From Verrucomicrobiota bacterium (GTDB lineage Bacteria; Verrucomicrobiota; Verrucomicrobiia; Limisphaerales; UBA9464): DNA of 64,000 nt. The translations under genes and the position numbers were made by a program. The stretch lies in the NCBI GenBank assembly GCA_947471985.1, contig CANIZL010000017.1, positions 1 through 64,000 on the forward strand, given 5' to 3'. The notes under the pieces were generated by a model. It made no database searches and was not told the origin of the DNA. It saw nothing but the letters and a program-made list of their open reading frames with translations. Of this stretch, positions 54,327 to 63,118 are shown one piece after another; within the stretch, counting starts at the first letter, position 1; each line of letters begins with the position of its first letter.

Positions 54327-55432
54327 TACACGGCGGCGGCGATCGCGGCGCCCATTTCCTTCGTGCCCACCCGACGGGCCGAGGCATCTTCCGCGCTGTA
54401 AATGTCGCCGGTCCGGAGTCCCTGCTGGATCGCACGCTGCACGGCGCCTTCGATGGCGGCCCCGACGTCGGCCCGGCCGAAGCTGTAGGTCATCATCATG
54501 GCGGAGGAGAGGATCTGGGCGATGGGATTGGCCAGGTCCTTGCCAGCGATGTCCGGGGCGGTGCCGCCGGCGGGTTCGAATAGGCCGAAGGTCTTGTCGC
54601 CCGTGGTATTGCCCAGACTCGCGCTGGGCAGCATCCCGAGCGAGCCCGCCAGGGCCGCGGCTTCGTCCGAGAGGATGTCGCCAAACATGTTTTCGCACAG
54701 CACCACATCGAATTGCGTGGGCCGGAGCATCAATTGCATGGCGGCGTTATCGACGAACATGTGTTCGAGGCTGACGTCGGCGTACTGCTTGCCGATGCGG
54801 GTCACGACTTCACGCCACAGGATGCCGTTTTCGAGCACGTTGGCCTTGTCGATGCTGGTGAGCTTTTTGCGGCGCAGCCGGGCGGATTGAAAGGCCACGT
54901 GGGCGATACGTTCGATCTCGGCGGTCGTGTAAACCATCGTGTCGGTCGCCCGCTGCTGGCCGTTGCCGAGGTCCTCGGTTTTCTTGGGCTGACCAAAGTA
55001 CATGCCGCCAGTGAGTTCGCGGACGACGAGGAGATCGAGACCATTGCCCTGACGTTCGGGCCGCAGGGGGCAGGCGTGGGCGAGGGCCTTGGGCAGCTGG
55101 ACGGGGCGGAGGTTGGCGAACAGGCTGAACTCCTTGCGGAGGCGCAGGAGGGCGGCGCGTTCGGGGCGCTGTTCCTTCGGAATGGTGGGGTCCCGATCCG
55201 GCAGGCCGACGCTGCCGAACAGGATGGCGTCGGAGGCGCGGCACAGGCTCAGGGTGGCATCTGGCAGCGCCTGTCCGGCGGCATCAATGCCGGCCCAGCC
55301 CACGGGGGCCTCGGTGATGGCGAGGTCCAGATTGAATTTGCGTGCCGCCGTGCGCAGGACGTTCAAGGCCTCGCGCATGACTTCGGGTCCGATGCCGTCT
55401 CCAGCCAGGGCGGCGATTTTCAGCTGACTCAT
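54326..55432 (-). CDS. leuB: 3-isopropylmalate dehydrogenase
   Basis: The product is 368 residues. It begins LKIAALAGDGIGPEVMREAL and has the loop FGSVGLPDRDPTIPKEQRPE. The substrate-binding part is LLVVRELTGGMYFGQPK. The metal and NAD parts are VDNAAMQLMLRPTQFDVVLCENMFGDILSDEAAALAGSLG and APDIAGKDLANPIA. It oxidises 3-isopropylmalate to 2-isopropylmalate-derived 2-oxoisocaproate in leucine biosynthesis. No other leu gene is nearby. It is divergent from the cyclase gene. Confidence 0.96.
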   Translation of the reverse strand: MSQLKIAALAGDGIGPEVMREALNVLRTAARKFNLDLAITEAPVGWAGIDAAGQALPDATLSLCRASDAILFGSVGLPDRDPTIPKEQRPERAALLRLRKEFSLFANLRPVQLPKALAHACPLRPERQGNGLDLLVVRELTGGMYFGQPKKTEDLGNGQQRATDTMVYTTAEIERIAHVAFQSARLRRKKLTSIDKANVLENGILWREVVTRIGKQYADVSLEHMFVDNAAMQLMLRPTQFDVVLCENMFGDILSDEAAALAGSLGMLPSASLGNTTGDKTFGLFEPAGGTAPDIAGKDLANPIAQILSSAMMMTYSFGRADVGAAIEGAVQRAIQQGLRTGDIYSAEDASARRVGTKEMGAAIAAAV

Positions 55433-55553
55433 AAGCGGCGGCCAATCTGGCGGCGGTCGCGGAAATGGGAAACGGATTTCATGCGGAATCCCGCGGGCGG
55501 GGCCGGCCTTCCGCAGGGTAGACTTTTCCGGAGACAGCCCCTATCGAGCAGGC

Positions 55554-57272
55554 ATGCCGATCAAGTACAGCATCCGGGTGAAGATCTTCGGTCTGGCCGT
55601 GCTGCTGTTGAGTTTCACCATCGTGTTGGCGGGATTTCTCCTGATTCAGGTCATCCAGACCCAGCGGACGCTCCAAGTCATCGCCGAGAAGGAACTGCCA
55701 CTGGCCACGGCCTTGTCGAGTCTGAATGAAACGGGTCTGCGCCGGCGGCTGGCCTTTGAGCGCTGGTTTGGCGCGCTGAATCAGGATTCGCCCAATCGTG
55801 CGGTTATCGCGGAGGCCAGCACGAATTACGTGATTTATTCTCAGCGCATTAGCACGGATATCGCCCGCGCCCACGCCTTGCTGGCGAAAACGTCACCCCA
55901 CGATTTGGATCAGCTGGACGAAATTCGCTTTCTGTTGGCGCAGGTGGAGGAGGATTATCCCCGCATTACCGCCCGTCAGCAGGAGGTACTGGCCCTGCAG
56001 CGGGAGGGCGCCCGGGAGCGGGCCCATGATATTCTCAACGTCCTCAATGAACTCCAGAGTTCGTTGCAAAATCACCGGGAAAAGCTGCAGGAAAAGATGG
56101 CGACCTTTGCCCACGCCGCGGCGGAATCCGGCGTGCGGGGACAGAATCGCGTCGTCTGGCTGACCGCGCTCGCCACCCTCCTGCTCGTCGTGCTGGGGAT
56201 CGTGGTGGCGGCGATGATCACCCGGCGTCTGGTGGCGCCGGTGCATTCCCTCCTGGCTGGACTGCGAACCGTGGAGACCGGGGATCTGAATGTGGAACTG
56301 CCGATCCGGTCGACGGATGAAGTCGCGTTGCTGACGCGGTCCTTCAATTACTTCATCCGTGAGCTGCGGGACAAGGAGCAGATCAAGCGGACGTTTGGGC
56401 GGTACATGGATCCCCGCATTCTGGAGCGGGTGATTCTACAACCCGGGACAGTGGATACGGCCGGTGGGCGGCGGGTGATGACGGTATCCTTCGCCGATTT
56501 GGCGGGCTTCACCGAATTGAGCGAGCAACTCACGCCCAGCGGACTGGTGAACCTGCTGAACCGCTATTTTACGTTGCAATCCAATGCCATCCAGCAGCAC
56601 CTCGGGGTGGTCGACAAGTTCATTGGCGATGCGGTCATGGCCTTCTGGGGACCGCCCTTTACGACGGAGGGCGAGCATGCGCTGCTGGCCTGTCGGTCGG
56701 CGCTTTCTCAGTGGCGGGCGGTGCAGCAATTCTTGGCGGAACTCCCTGAGTTGACCGGGATGCGAAAGAATCTGCCCCGGATCAGTTTTCGCCTGGGGAT
56801 CAACACGGGAGATCTGATTGTGGGGAATCTCGGTTCCGAAAACGCCCGCAGTTACACGGTAATTGGCGATACGGTGAACACGGCCTCGCGGCTCGAAGGG
56901 GCCAATAAATTTTACGGCACCCACCTCTTGATCAGTGAAGCCACCCGGAATCAGGCGGGAACGGGCATTGTGACGCGCGAGGTGGATCTGTTGGGGATGA
57001 AGGGCAAGGACGAGCCGACCCGGGTCTTTGAATTGCTAGCGCTGCGCGAGGAGGTGTCGCCGGAAATAGAGCAGCTCTGTCAGCGGTATGCCGAAGCGTT
57101 GGCGGCGTACCGGAGTGCGTCCTGGGCGGCGGCGGAGCAGGGCTTTCAGGAATGCCTGCGTTTGTTTCCCCAGGATGGACCCGCAAAAACCATGCTGGCC
57201 CGGGTGGTGGCGTGGCGGGCGGCCCCGCCGGCCCCGGGATGGGACGGGGTCTGGCGACTCGACAGCAAATAG
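55554..57272 (+). CDS. Class III adenylate/guanylate cyclase with sensor, HAMP and TPR-like tail
   Basis: The product is 572 residues. A first membrane helix (IFGLAVLLLSFTIVLAGFLL) is followed by a periplasmic helical sensor of about 160 residues and a second helix (ALATLLLVVLGIVVAAMI). A HAMP domain (RRLVAPVHSLLAGLRTVETG) leads to the cyclase domain. Metal-binding Asp315 (SFADLAGFT) and Asp359 (KFIGDAVMAF) and the transition-state Asn/Arg of TVNTASRLEG are kept, so it should make cyclic nucleotide. The specificity residues were not assigned. A short TPR-like stretch follows near the C-terminus (EALAAYRSASWAAAEQGF). The input signal is unknown. Confidence 0.93.
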   Translation: MPIKYSIRVKIFGLAVLLLSFTIVLAGFLLIQVIQTQRTLQVIAEKELPLATALSSLNETGLRRRLAFERWFGALNQDSPNRAVIAEASTNYVIYSQRISTDIARAHALLAKTSPHDLDQLDEIRFLLAQVEEDYPRITARQQEVLALQREGARERAHDILNVLNELQSSLQNHREKLQEKMATFAHAAAESGVRGQNRVVWLTALATLLLVVLGIVVAAMITRRLVAPVHSLLAGLRTVETGDLNVELPIRSTDEVALLTRSFNYFIRELRDKEQIKRTFGRYMDPRILERVILQPGTVDTAGGRRVMTVSFADLAGFTELSEQLTPSGLVNLLNRYFTLQSNAIQQHLGVVDKFIGDAVMAFWGPPFTTEGEHALLACRSALSQWRAVQQFLAELPELTGMRKNLPRISFRLGINTGDLIVGNLGSENARSYTVIGDTVNTASRLEGANKFYGTHLLISEATRNQAGTGIVTREVDLLGMKGKDEPTRVFELLALREEVSPEIEQLCQRYAEALAAYRSASWAAAEQGFQECLRLFPQDGPAKTMLARVVAWRAAPPAPGWDGVWRLDSK

Positions 57273-57283
57273 CCGGCGGCCGC

Positions 57284-58417
57284 TCAACGCGCGATCAAGT
57301 GCAGGTTGCGCAGGTGCAACCCATTCAGACCGGGAGCGCTTCGGGGTTTTAACGTGAGTTCGAATTCCCCCGGGCGGGTTCGCTGAAAGGTGCCGATGCG
57401 ACGGGTGATCTCCCGTTCGACCGTAGGTTCCAAGCGAAAGGGCGGGGGCGCGGTTTCGCCGGTGGCGGTGACTTCCAAGTCGCATCCGCGGAAGCCGACG
57501 TCGGTGGTGTAGGTCGCCTCCACGTCAAAGGTCCCAGCTTGGGCCAGGGAGCAGTCCCAGACGAGGAAACCCGTCGTGGCGCCATCGTCCCAGCCAGTGA
57601 CTGCGCCGGAGCCATCCACCAGCAGGCGGCGTCCACGTAGGGATGCGTCGCCCGGGGCCAGGAGAAGTTCGGCAGTCCCACTTTGTTGCATGCGATCCCC
57701 GGCCGGGGCCGGGCGGAGCGTGAGGGATCGCAGGGCTCCATTGAGGGTGGCCCGTTTTTCTCCCAGGAGCGCGGTGATGACGATCCGTCCGGCGGCGGGA
57801 ATCTGAAGCCGGCCGGCACCCGCGACGGACCAACGCGCGCGGGAATCGTGGCTGAGCATCAGGGCTGGCCGGGTTTTGCCGGCCAGGGTGACCTCGACCA
57901 CTTCACCGTGATCCGACCAGCCCTGACCGGTGGCTTCCACAAAATAGGTGCCCGGCCGGGTGGCCTCAATGGACCACGAATAGCTACGGGCTTCGCGCCA
58001 GCGGGCGTGCGGGGTGGTCGCGTCCTTCACGGGCAGCACCCAGCGTCCGTCGGGAAATTGCGTCAGGTGATCCACCGTCTCCACGATCAGCCGGGGTTGG
58101 GCTTCGACCGATGCTTCCAACTGCACGAGGGAGAGTTCCAGGCTCCGGCCGCCGCGGGTGGTCGACCACCATTTCACGTAGCGCTTGCTGCCACCGTCGA
58201 GCTGGGCGGACACCACGTCGCGACCATTCCAAGGGAGGACGACTCGGCTCAGGCGATTGGTCTCCTGCAGGGGGAGTTTGTACCGCCCGTTGTCATCGGA
58301 CGGGCCGGGGCCGGATTCAGCGGCGCGGGTGGGTAGCGAGTGCCCTCCGATGATCAGCAATAGGGCGGCCGCACCGCCGCAGCAGCGAGCGACGAACGAG
58401 TAATGGGACGTGGGCAT
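57284..58417 (-). CDS. Secreted protein of unknown function, beta-rich
   Basis: The product is 377 residues with a signal peptide (CCGGAAALLLIIGGHSLPTRA). The body is beta-rich and Trp-containing. Two parts resemble the galactose-binding/DUF5077 or alpha-L-fucosidase-accessory type of beta sandwich: WSIEATRPGTYFVEATGQ and CSLAQAGTFDVEATYT, followed by LEVTATGETAPPPF and FQRTRPGEFELTLKP. Such modules in PVC and Bacteroidota proteins bind sugars; no catalytic signature is visible. ATG 58417 begins the signal sequence; an upstream extension to 58453 is possible. It is convergent with the cyclase gene, 11 bases between stops. Confidence 0.7.
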   Translation of the reverse strand: MPTSHYSFVARCCGGAAALLLIIGGHSLPTRAAESGPGPSDDNGRYKLPLQETNRLSRVVLPWNGRDVVSAQLDGGSKRYVKWWSTTRGGRSLELSLVQLEASVEAQPRLIVETVDHLTQFPDGRWVLPVKDATTPHARWREARSYSWSIEATRPGTYFVEATGQGWSDHGEVVEVTLAGKTRPALMLSHDSRARWSVAGAGRLQIPAAGRIVITALLGEKRATLNGALRSLTLRPAPAGDRMQQSGTAELLLAPGDASLRGRRLLVDGSGAVTGWDDGATTGFLVWDCSLAQAGTFDVEATYTTDVGFRGCDLEVTATGETAPPPFRLEPTVEREITRRIGTFQRTRPGEFELTLKPRSAPGLNGLHLRNLHLIAR

Positions 58418-58542
58418 AATGGATGGCGATCCGGTGTTGCCGGAAACCAACACCCGTTGATCACCTTCGGCAACCGGGGTGTTTTGCCCGGGTTGGATTC
58501 GGTGGGCAGTCGGGGGCGGCCTGCCCGGAGCGCACCCGCTGA

Positions 58543-60015
58543 CTACAATTTCGGGACCGCGTTGGTGCGCGGGGTGCCGAAATCGGCGGGCAACTTCAAG
58601 GCGCTGCGCAGGGCATTCTGGAAGTCCGGATTCACATTCTCGTTGGGCGTCAGCAGCGTCCTGGCCACATCGATCTTCATCTCCTCAAACGGCGCCAGGG
58701 TCATGCGGACGACCGTGCTCTTTTGTCGACCAATCCGGTCCGAGAAGTTTTCGTGAATCTTCCCCGCCATCCGCAGGAGGGCCAGGGCCCGGTCGGTATC
58801 GCCCACCACCAGCTCGGTCATGCCGGCGGCAATCGGGCCCTCGATCATGGCCTTGATCCGATCCGGACTGGTTTCGTTGATATCCTCGCCGATGCGTCGG
58901 AGGCAGAAATCCTCCATGGATTCGCCGGGCTTCAGACCGTTCAGCGGGAAGTTCTGTCGGATATAATTGAACCACTGGGCGGCCTCTTTTTCCCGTCCGT
59001 AGGTGAAGAGGAAATAGACCGCGTCCTGAAGGAAGTTGCGATGGCCGGTGGCAAAGTGATCGGCCATCTCGGGATCCGCCTCGCGCTGGGAGAGGTACGC
59101 CTGATGGGCGTTGGGGATCATGGCCAGGTTCGGCGCCGACATGAAGCGCAGGCCCGGCGAGATATTGCTCTGGCCGATGAACAGCCGGTTTTCGATCAAT
59201 CGACCGCGTTGGAAGGCGGTCTGCATCGGCTGGAAGATGTTGCGGCGCAGATTGCGCTTGTCGCCCTCACCCCGGCCTTCCTTCAGGCCCAGACTGGCCC
59301 AGTAGATGGCGTGCGTTTCCGGCAATCGCCATTCCAAGGGGCCGAAGGTGTTATCGACCTCCTGCATGAAGGCCGGATCCATCTTGTAACGCTCCTTGAG
59401 GATGCGAACGCGTTCGGCGGCCTCGGGAGTTTTTGGGTTCAGCAGCTCGGTGTAGTCCGGTTTGCCCCCCGGGATCACGGCCTGCATTTCCTGATACCAA
59501 TGCCACTTGTAGGTGAGGTGCGCGTCGTCGAGGTACGCGCCCATCTTGTGGTGGAAATGCCGGGCCAGCTCGGCGTAGATGTCGACGGCGTGGGGATTGT
59601 ATTTCAAGCCCTCGTCGCGGAGCAGTTCGATCCCGCGCTGGACCCATTTCCAGCGATCCTCGGGATCCGGAAACTTGACGGAGATGTTGTAGCTGAGGTT
59701 CCAGGCGAGATTGACCCAGACGGTGCTGAAATAGGGCTGGAGCTTGGTGATCCAATCCGCGAGCTGCACGGCCTCGAAATAGCGGCCGTCCTCCTGCAGT
59801 TCACCGGAACGGATCCACAGCGCATTGACGATCATGCCGCGGAAGCTGCCCAGCGCGACCGTGGTGAAGGCCAGGACCGGCGGGGCATTTTTGAGCGGCT
59901 CGGAACGGGTGAGTCCGAGGGCCCCGCGGGCATCGTTCAGGCGTGGTTGGATGAAGTGGCTGCCGATCAGCGCGACCAGCCCCACTCCCAGATAGGTGAG
60001 TTTGCGCGGGTTCAT
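58543..60015 (-). CDS. Unknown membrane-anchored helical repeat protein coupled to ABC permease
   Basis: The product is 490 residues with an N-terminal helix (LTYLGVGLVALIGSHFI). The body contains TPR-like helices (YFEAVQLADWITKLQPYFST, VWVNLAWNLSYNISV, DAVYFLFTYGREKEAAQWF, ELVVGDTDRALALLRMAGKI). It also has an aromatic stretch, HHKMGAYLDDAHLTYKWHWYQEMQAV. No family is recalled. Its ATG overlaps the permease stop in ATGA, so it is translationally coupled to the ABC permease and ATPase and probably is a third component of that system. Confidence 0.75.
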   Translation of the reverse strand: MNPRKLTYLGVGLVALIGSHFIQPRLNDARGALGLTRSEPLKNAPPVLAFTTVALGSFRGMIVNALWIRSGELQEDGRYFEAVQLADWITKLQPYFSTVWVNLAWNLSYNISVKFPDPEDRWKWVQRGIELLRDEGLKYNPHAVDIYAELARHFHHKMGAYLDDAHLTYKWHWYQEMQAVIPGGKPDYTELLNPKTPEAAERVRILKERYKMDPAFMQEVDNTFGPLEWRLPETHAIYWASLGLKEGRGEGDKRNLRRNIFQPMQTAFQRGRLIENRLFIGQSNISPGLRFMSAPNLAMIPNAHQAYLSQREADPEMADHFATGHRNFLQDAVYFLFTYGREKEAAQWFNYIRQNFPLNGLKPGESMEDFCLRRIGEDINETSPDRIKAMIEGPIAAGMTELVVGDTDRALALLRMAGKIHENFSDRIGRQKSTVVRMTLAPFEEMKIDVARTLLTPNENVNPDFQNALRSALKLPADFGTPRTNAVPKL

Positions 60016-61817
60016 TTGTGGGGCATGGCGATTTCCCGTTTGGTCAGCACGAGCATGCCGATCAGTCCCAATCCACCCGCGCCCACGCCGAGTACCAAGC
60101 CCACGCACCGGGCGAGTTCGCCCCAGGTGATGGCATGTCCGGCGCTCAAGGCGGCCACGGGCGAGAAACCGACGATCTGTTCCAGGACGGTGTGGGCGGT
60201 GCCGTAGATGGCGACCGCCAGGCGGTTGACGAGATTGAACTCCTTGACCGCTCCCGTGTCGTGATCGAGGCCGACGATGCCGCCCTGTTCGACGACGGAT
60301 TTCAAGGTGCCGCCGGACAGGCCCACGAGCAGCAGGGCGAGTGAGACAAAGGCGGCGACGTTAAATTGCAGGAAGCTGGCCGAGAACAGCCCGATGGCCG
60401 CCAGCAGTCCGATCCAGCAATAGATGATCACCAGGCCACGGATATAATTGCCGGCGAAGCCGCCGGTGGGGGCGAGAATCTCGATGCCGTTCTCGGGCGG
60501 GATCAGCACCGTGTAGGTGGAGCCATTGCCGTACCGGACATAGAGCTTGCCGTCATCACGGATCTGCTCGGACGGGATCGCAAATTCCGTGGGAGTATCC
60601 GAACCAAAGCTATTGCGAAGGGTGACCAGACGCTGTCCCTCCCCGCCGATGCCCCAGAAGTGGTTCCAGGTGGCGTTCATGCCGGCGTATTCGGTGCTGG
60701 GGATGTAGAACCGGACCCGCAAATACAGGGGCCGACCCGCGAAACGCTTCCGGGCGTCCGGTCCCAGATTGAAAACCCAGGGCAGCGGCCGCTCGAATTG
60801 CGGCGGCGTGGCCATCAGAGAGGACTGCAATTGCTCCCGGATTTGTTTGCGGACGAAGGCCTCGCCCAGTTCCCGCACGCCGGGTTGATTGATGCGCTCC
60901 TTGAAGACGCGTTCCACGTCCTCGCTGATGTCGGGCGTGGGTGAGCGGAAGCTGACCCGCGAGACCAGTACTTCGTTGTGGAGCTTGCTTTGTTCCTCGG
61001 GCGAAAGTTGGTTGGCCCGGGCCATCATCAATCCGTAAACGATGGTGCCTGCCAGCGCGATGAGACCGGCATTCAAAACCATGATGCCCGTCCATTTCGC
61101 CAGCCAGATCTGCCAGCGGGGAATGGGTTTGACCACCACACTCAACAGGCTGAAGTCGTCGATATCCCGGGCCAGGGTGCCGCACGCCAGCCAGAGCGTC
61201 GCACAGCCGAGGAGGGCGGTGATGGTGGTCAGCGTGTAACTCAGGAGGATCTGGGTGAAACCATTGGCGGTGCCATCGTGCTTCAGGACGGCCGGGAGCA
61301 GGAAGACGGCGCTCACCAAAAGCGACACGAGCACCAGGACGAGGCGGAAGCGGAATGCGGCCTTCAACGTGAGCAGCACCACGCCGATGAATCCCCGCCA
61401 CGAAGACGGCACAAAGTCGGGCACGGAAACGATCTGGCGCGGACGCCACTCCGCCAGCGGAGTGCCGCCGACCTGGGCGAGCTTCGCCAGGGCATTGGCG
61501 CGATCGGTGCCCGGGATGGTCGCGACATAGGACAGTCCGTTGCGTTCGCAGCGGCGGGCCATCAGCGACCGAGCCCGCAGGGCCATCAGCAGGTTGTGCG
61601 CGGCCAGTGCGGCGACGTACGCCCAGATCCCTGCCTGATAAACATACAACACCCGGAAAACGGTGATCAGCGGCAGGCTATACGCCGGCACGGCCAGCCA
61701 AAGACGTTGTAGCAGCAGCCAGAGGGGCCCTAGCAACAGGGCACTCCAGGAAATGCCCAAGGGAACGGCTTCCCGCCGGGACTCCGCCCCTTCATAAATT
61801 TCGTACAGCCGCCTCAT
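60012..61817 (-). CDS. ABC-2-type transporter permease with N-terminal DUF2628-like region
   Basis: The product is 601 residues. The first 80 residues (YEIYEGAESRREAVPLGISW, then SALLLGPLWLLLQRLWLAV) resemble DUF2628, a small membrane module. The following part looks like an ABC-2 permease: FRLVLVLVSLLVSAVFLLP, TITALLGCATLWLACG, DDFSLLSVVVKPIPRWQIWLAKW, and further C-terminal helices (VIIYCWIGLLAAIGLF). A large extracytoplasmic region (about 270-440) contains a beta-rich domain (YLRVRFYIPSTEYAG). It starts in ATGA overlap with the ATPase gene. The substrate is unknown. Confidence 0.85.
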   Translation of the reverse strand: MRRLYEIYEGAESRREAVPLGISWSALLLGPLWLLLQRLWLAVPAYSLPLITVFRVLYVYQAGIWAYVAALAAHNLLMALRARSLMARRCERNGLSYVATIPGTDRANALAKLAQVGGTPLAEWRPRQIVSVPDFVPSSWRGFIGVVLLTLKAAFRFRLVLVLVSLLVSAVFLLPAVLKHDGTANGFTQILLSYTLTTITALLGCATLWLACGTLARDIDDFSLLSVVVKPIPRWQIWLAKWTGIMVLNAGLIALAGTIVYGLMMARANQLSPEEQSKLHNEVLVSRVSFRSPTPDISEDVERVFKERINQPGVRELGEAFVRKQIREQLQSSLMATPPQFERPLPWVFNLGPDARKRFAGRPLYLRVRFYIPSTEYAGMNATWNHFWGIGGEGQRLVTLRNSFGSDTPTEFAIPSEQIRDDGKLYVRYGNGSTYTVLIPPENGIEILAPTGGFAGNYIRGLVIIYCWIGLLAAIGLFSASFLQFNVAAFVSLALLLVGLSGGTLKSVVEQGGIVGLDHDTGAVKEFNLVNRLAVAIYGTAHTVLEQIVGFSPVAALSAGHAITWGELARCVGLVLGVGAGGLGLIGMLVLTKREIAMPHK

Positions 61818-63079
61818 GGCTTCTTGGGGCCGCCGCCCAAAAGGCCGGAAAGTTTATCATTCGCCTGCGAGAGATCCGCGGCGGGCTTCCGGGGTGGAGT
61901 CGCGGCGGCGGGGGTGGCCGGGGCGGAGGTCGCCGGGACCGACGGGGCGGTAACGGCTGCCGGTGCTGCGGGCGCGGGCGTTGACTGGGGTTCCGGCTCG
62001 GAGGGTTTCAGCAAGGCGCCCAGTTTTTGGGTGTTGACCGCGGGTTCGCTGGGTTCCGGCACGGCAGCCACGGACGCAGGGGCCGCAGCGCCGCGGGTCA
62101 GACGATCCAGGACCGTGGCGGCTTGATTGCGATCCGCATCGGCCCCTTCGCCGCGGATGAATTCCGCCACCGTATTGCCACTGGTGGCGCCGCTGGTGGC
62201 GCCACTCGTGCGGGCCCGTTCCACGACGCCGAGGAAGTACGATTCGAGATTCTGGGTGGGATTGTCGAGCCGGACGCGGTCGCCGGCCTCGGCTCGGAGG
62301 ATCTCCAATACCCGCTGGGTGGTTTCACGGGTCAGCATGGGCGCCGTGAAACGCACTTGATCGGGCGTCGCCAACAGGTCGCCCAGGGAACCGTTCGCCT
62401 GGATCTTACCGCCGTAATAAATGACCACCCGGCTGCAGACATCTTCGACGTCCGCCAGCAAATGGCTGGAGAGGATCACCGTCTTGCCGCGCCGGGCCAG
62501 CGCGAGGATCAGGTCCTTGACCTCCCGGCAACCGAGCGGATCCAGTCCGGCGGTCGGTTCATCGAGGATGATCAGGTCCGGATCATTGATCAGCGCCTGC
62601 GCGATCCCGATCCGGCGTTGCATGCCCTTGGAGAATTCACCCACGGTGCGCGTGCGGGCCTGGTTGAGGCCGACCATCTCGATGAGCTGTTCGGTCCGGC
62701 GGGCGCGTTCGGCGCTGGAGAGATGGAACAGGTTGCCGAAGAAATCCAAGGTCTCACCGGGAGTGAGGTACTTGTAGAGGTAACTCTCTTCGGGCAGATA
62801 CCCGATACGTGCCTTGGTCTGGACGTCATTGGGCGATTTGCCGAAGACGGTGATGTGCCCCTTGGTGGGGTACAGAAGCCCCAGCAGCAGCTTGATGGTG
62901 GTCGACTTGCCGGAGCCATTCGGTCCGAGCAATCCGAAGATCTCCCCCCGGGCGATCTCGAAATCGACATTGTCCACGGCCCGGGCCTTGGGGCGCCCCC
63001 AGAAATCCTTGAAGACCTTGGTCAGGCCGGTCGCCTTGACGACGATTTCCGGAGCGGAGGCAGGAGGCGAGATGGCCAT
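61814..63079 (-). CDS. ABC transporter ATP-binding protein with Pro/Ala-rich tail
   Basis: The product is 421 residues. Walker A is GLLGPNGSGKSTTIKLLLG, the signature is FSKGMQRRIGIAQAL and Walker B is LIILDEPTAGLDPLG, with SSHLLADVEDVC behind it. The N-terminal 300 residues match the DrrA/CcmA/NatA group. The C-terminal 120 residues are unusual: a SGATSGATSGN tract and then a Pro/Ala/Ser/Thr-rich linker and a short end (LSQANDKLSGLLGGG). Overlaps of ATGA connect it to the permease. ATG 63079 is used. Confidence 0.93.
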   Translation of the reverse strand: MAISPPASAPEIVVKATGLTKVFKDFWGRPKARAVDNVDFEIARGEIFGLLGPNGSGKSTTIKLLLGLLYPTKGHITVFGKSPNDVQTKARIGYLPEESYLYKYLTPGETLDFFGNLFHLSSAERARRTEQLIEMVGLNQARTRTVGEFSKGMQRRIGIAQALINDPDLIILDEPTAGLDPLGCREVKDLILALARRGKTVILSSHLLADVEDVCSRVVIYYGGKIQANGSLGDLLATPDQVRFTAPMLTRETTQRVLEILRAEAGDRVRLDNPTQNLESYFLGVVERARTSGATSGATSGNTVAEFIRGEGADADRNQAATVLDRLTRGAAAPASVAAVPEPSEPAVNTQKLGALLKPSEPEPQSTPAPAAPAAVTAPSVPATSAPATPAAATPPRKPAADLSQANDKLSGLLGGGPKKP

Positions 63080-63118
63080 GGGCAGGTGTGGGTTCGGAGG
63101 GTGAGTGCCGGTACGAGA

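Noticed and set aside
54327-54698. N-terminal extension of apbE into leuB
   Set aside because: The same frame stays open through the end of leuB, but the extra residues are Arg/Gly-rich and overlap leuB in another frame. The lipoprotein signal and the TAATG overlap place the start at 54326.
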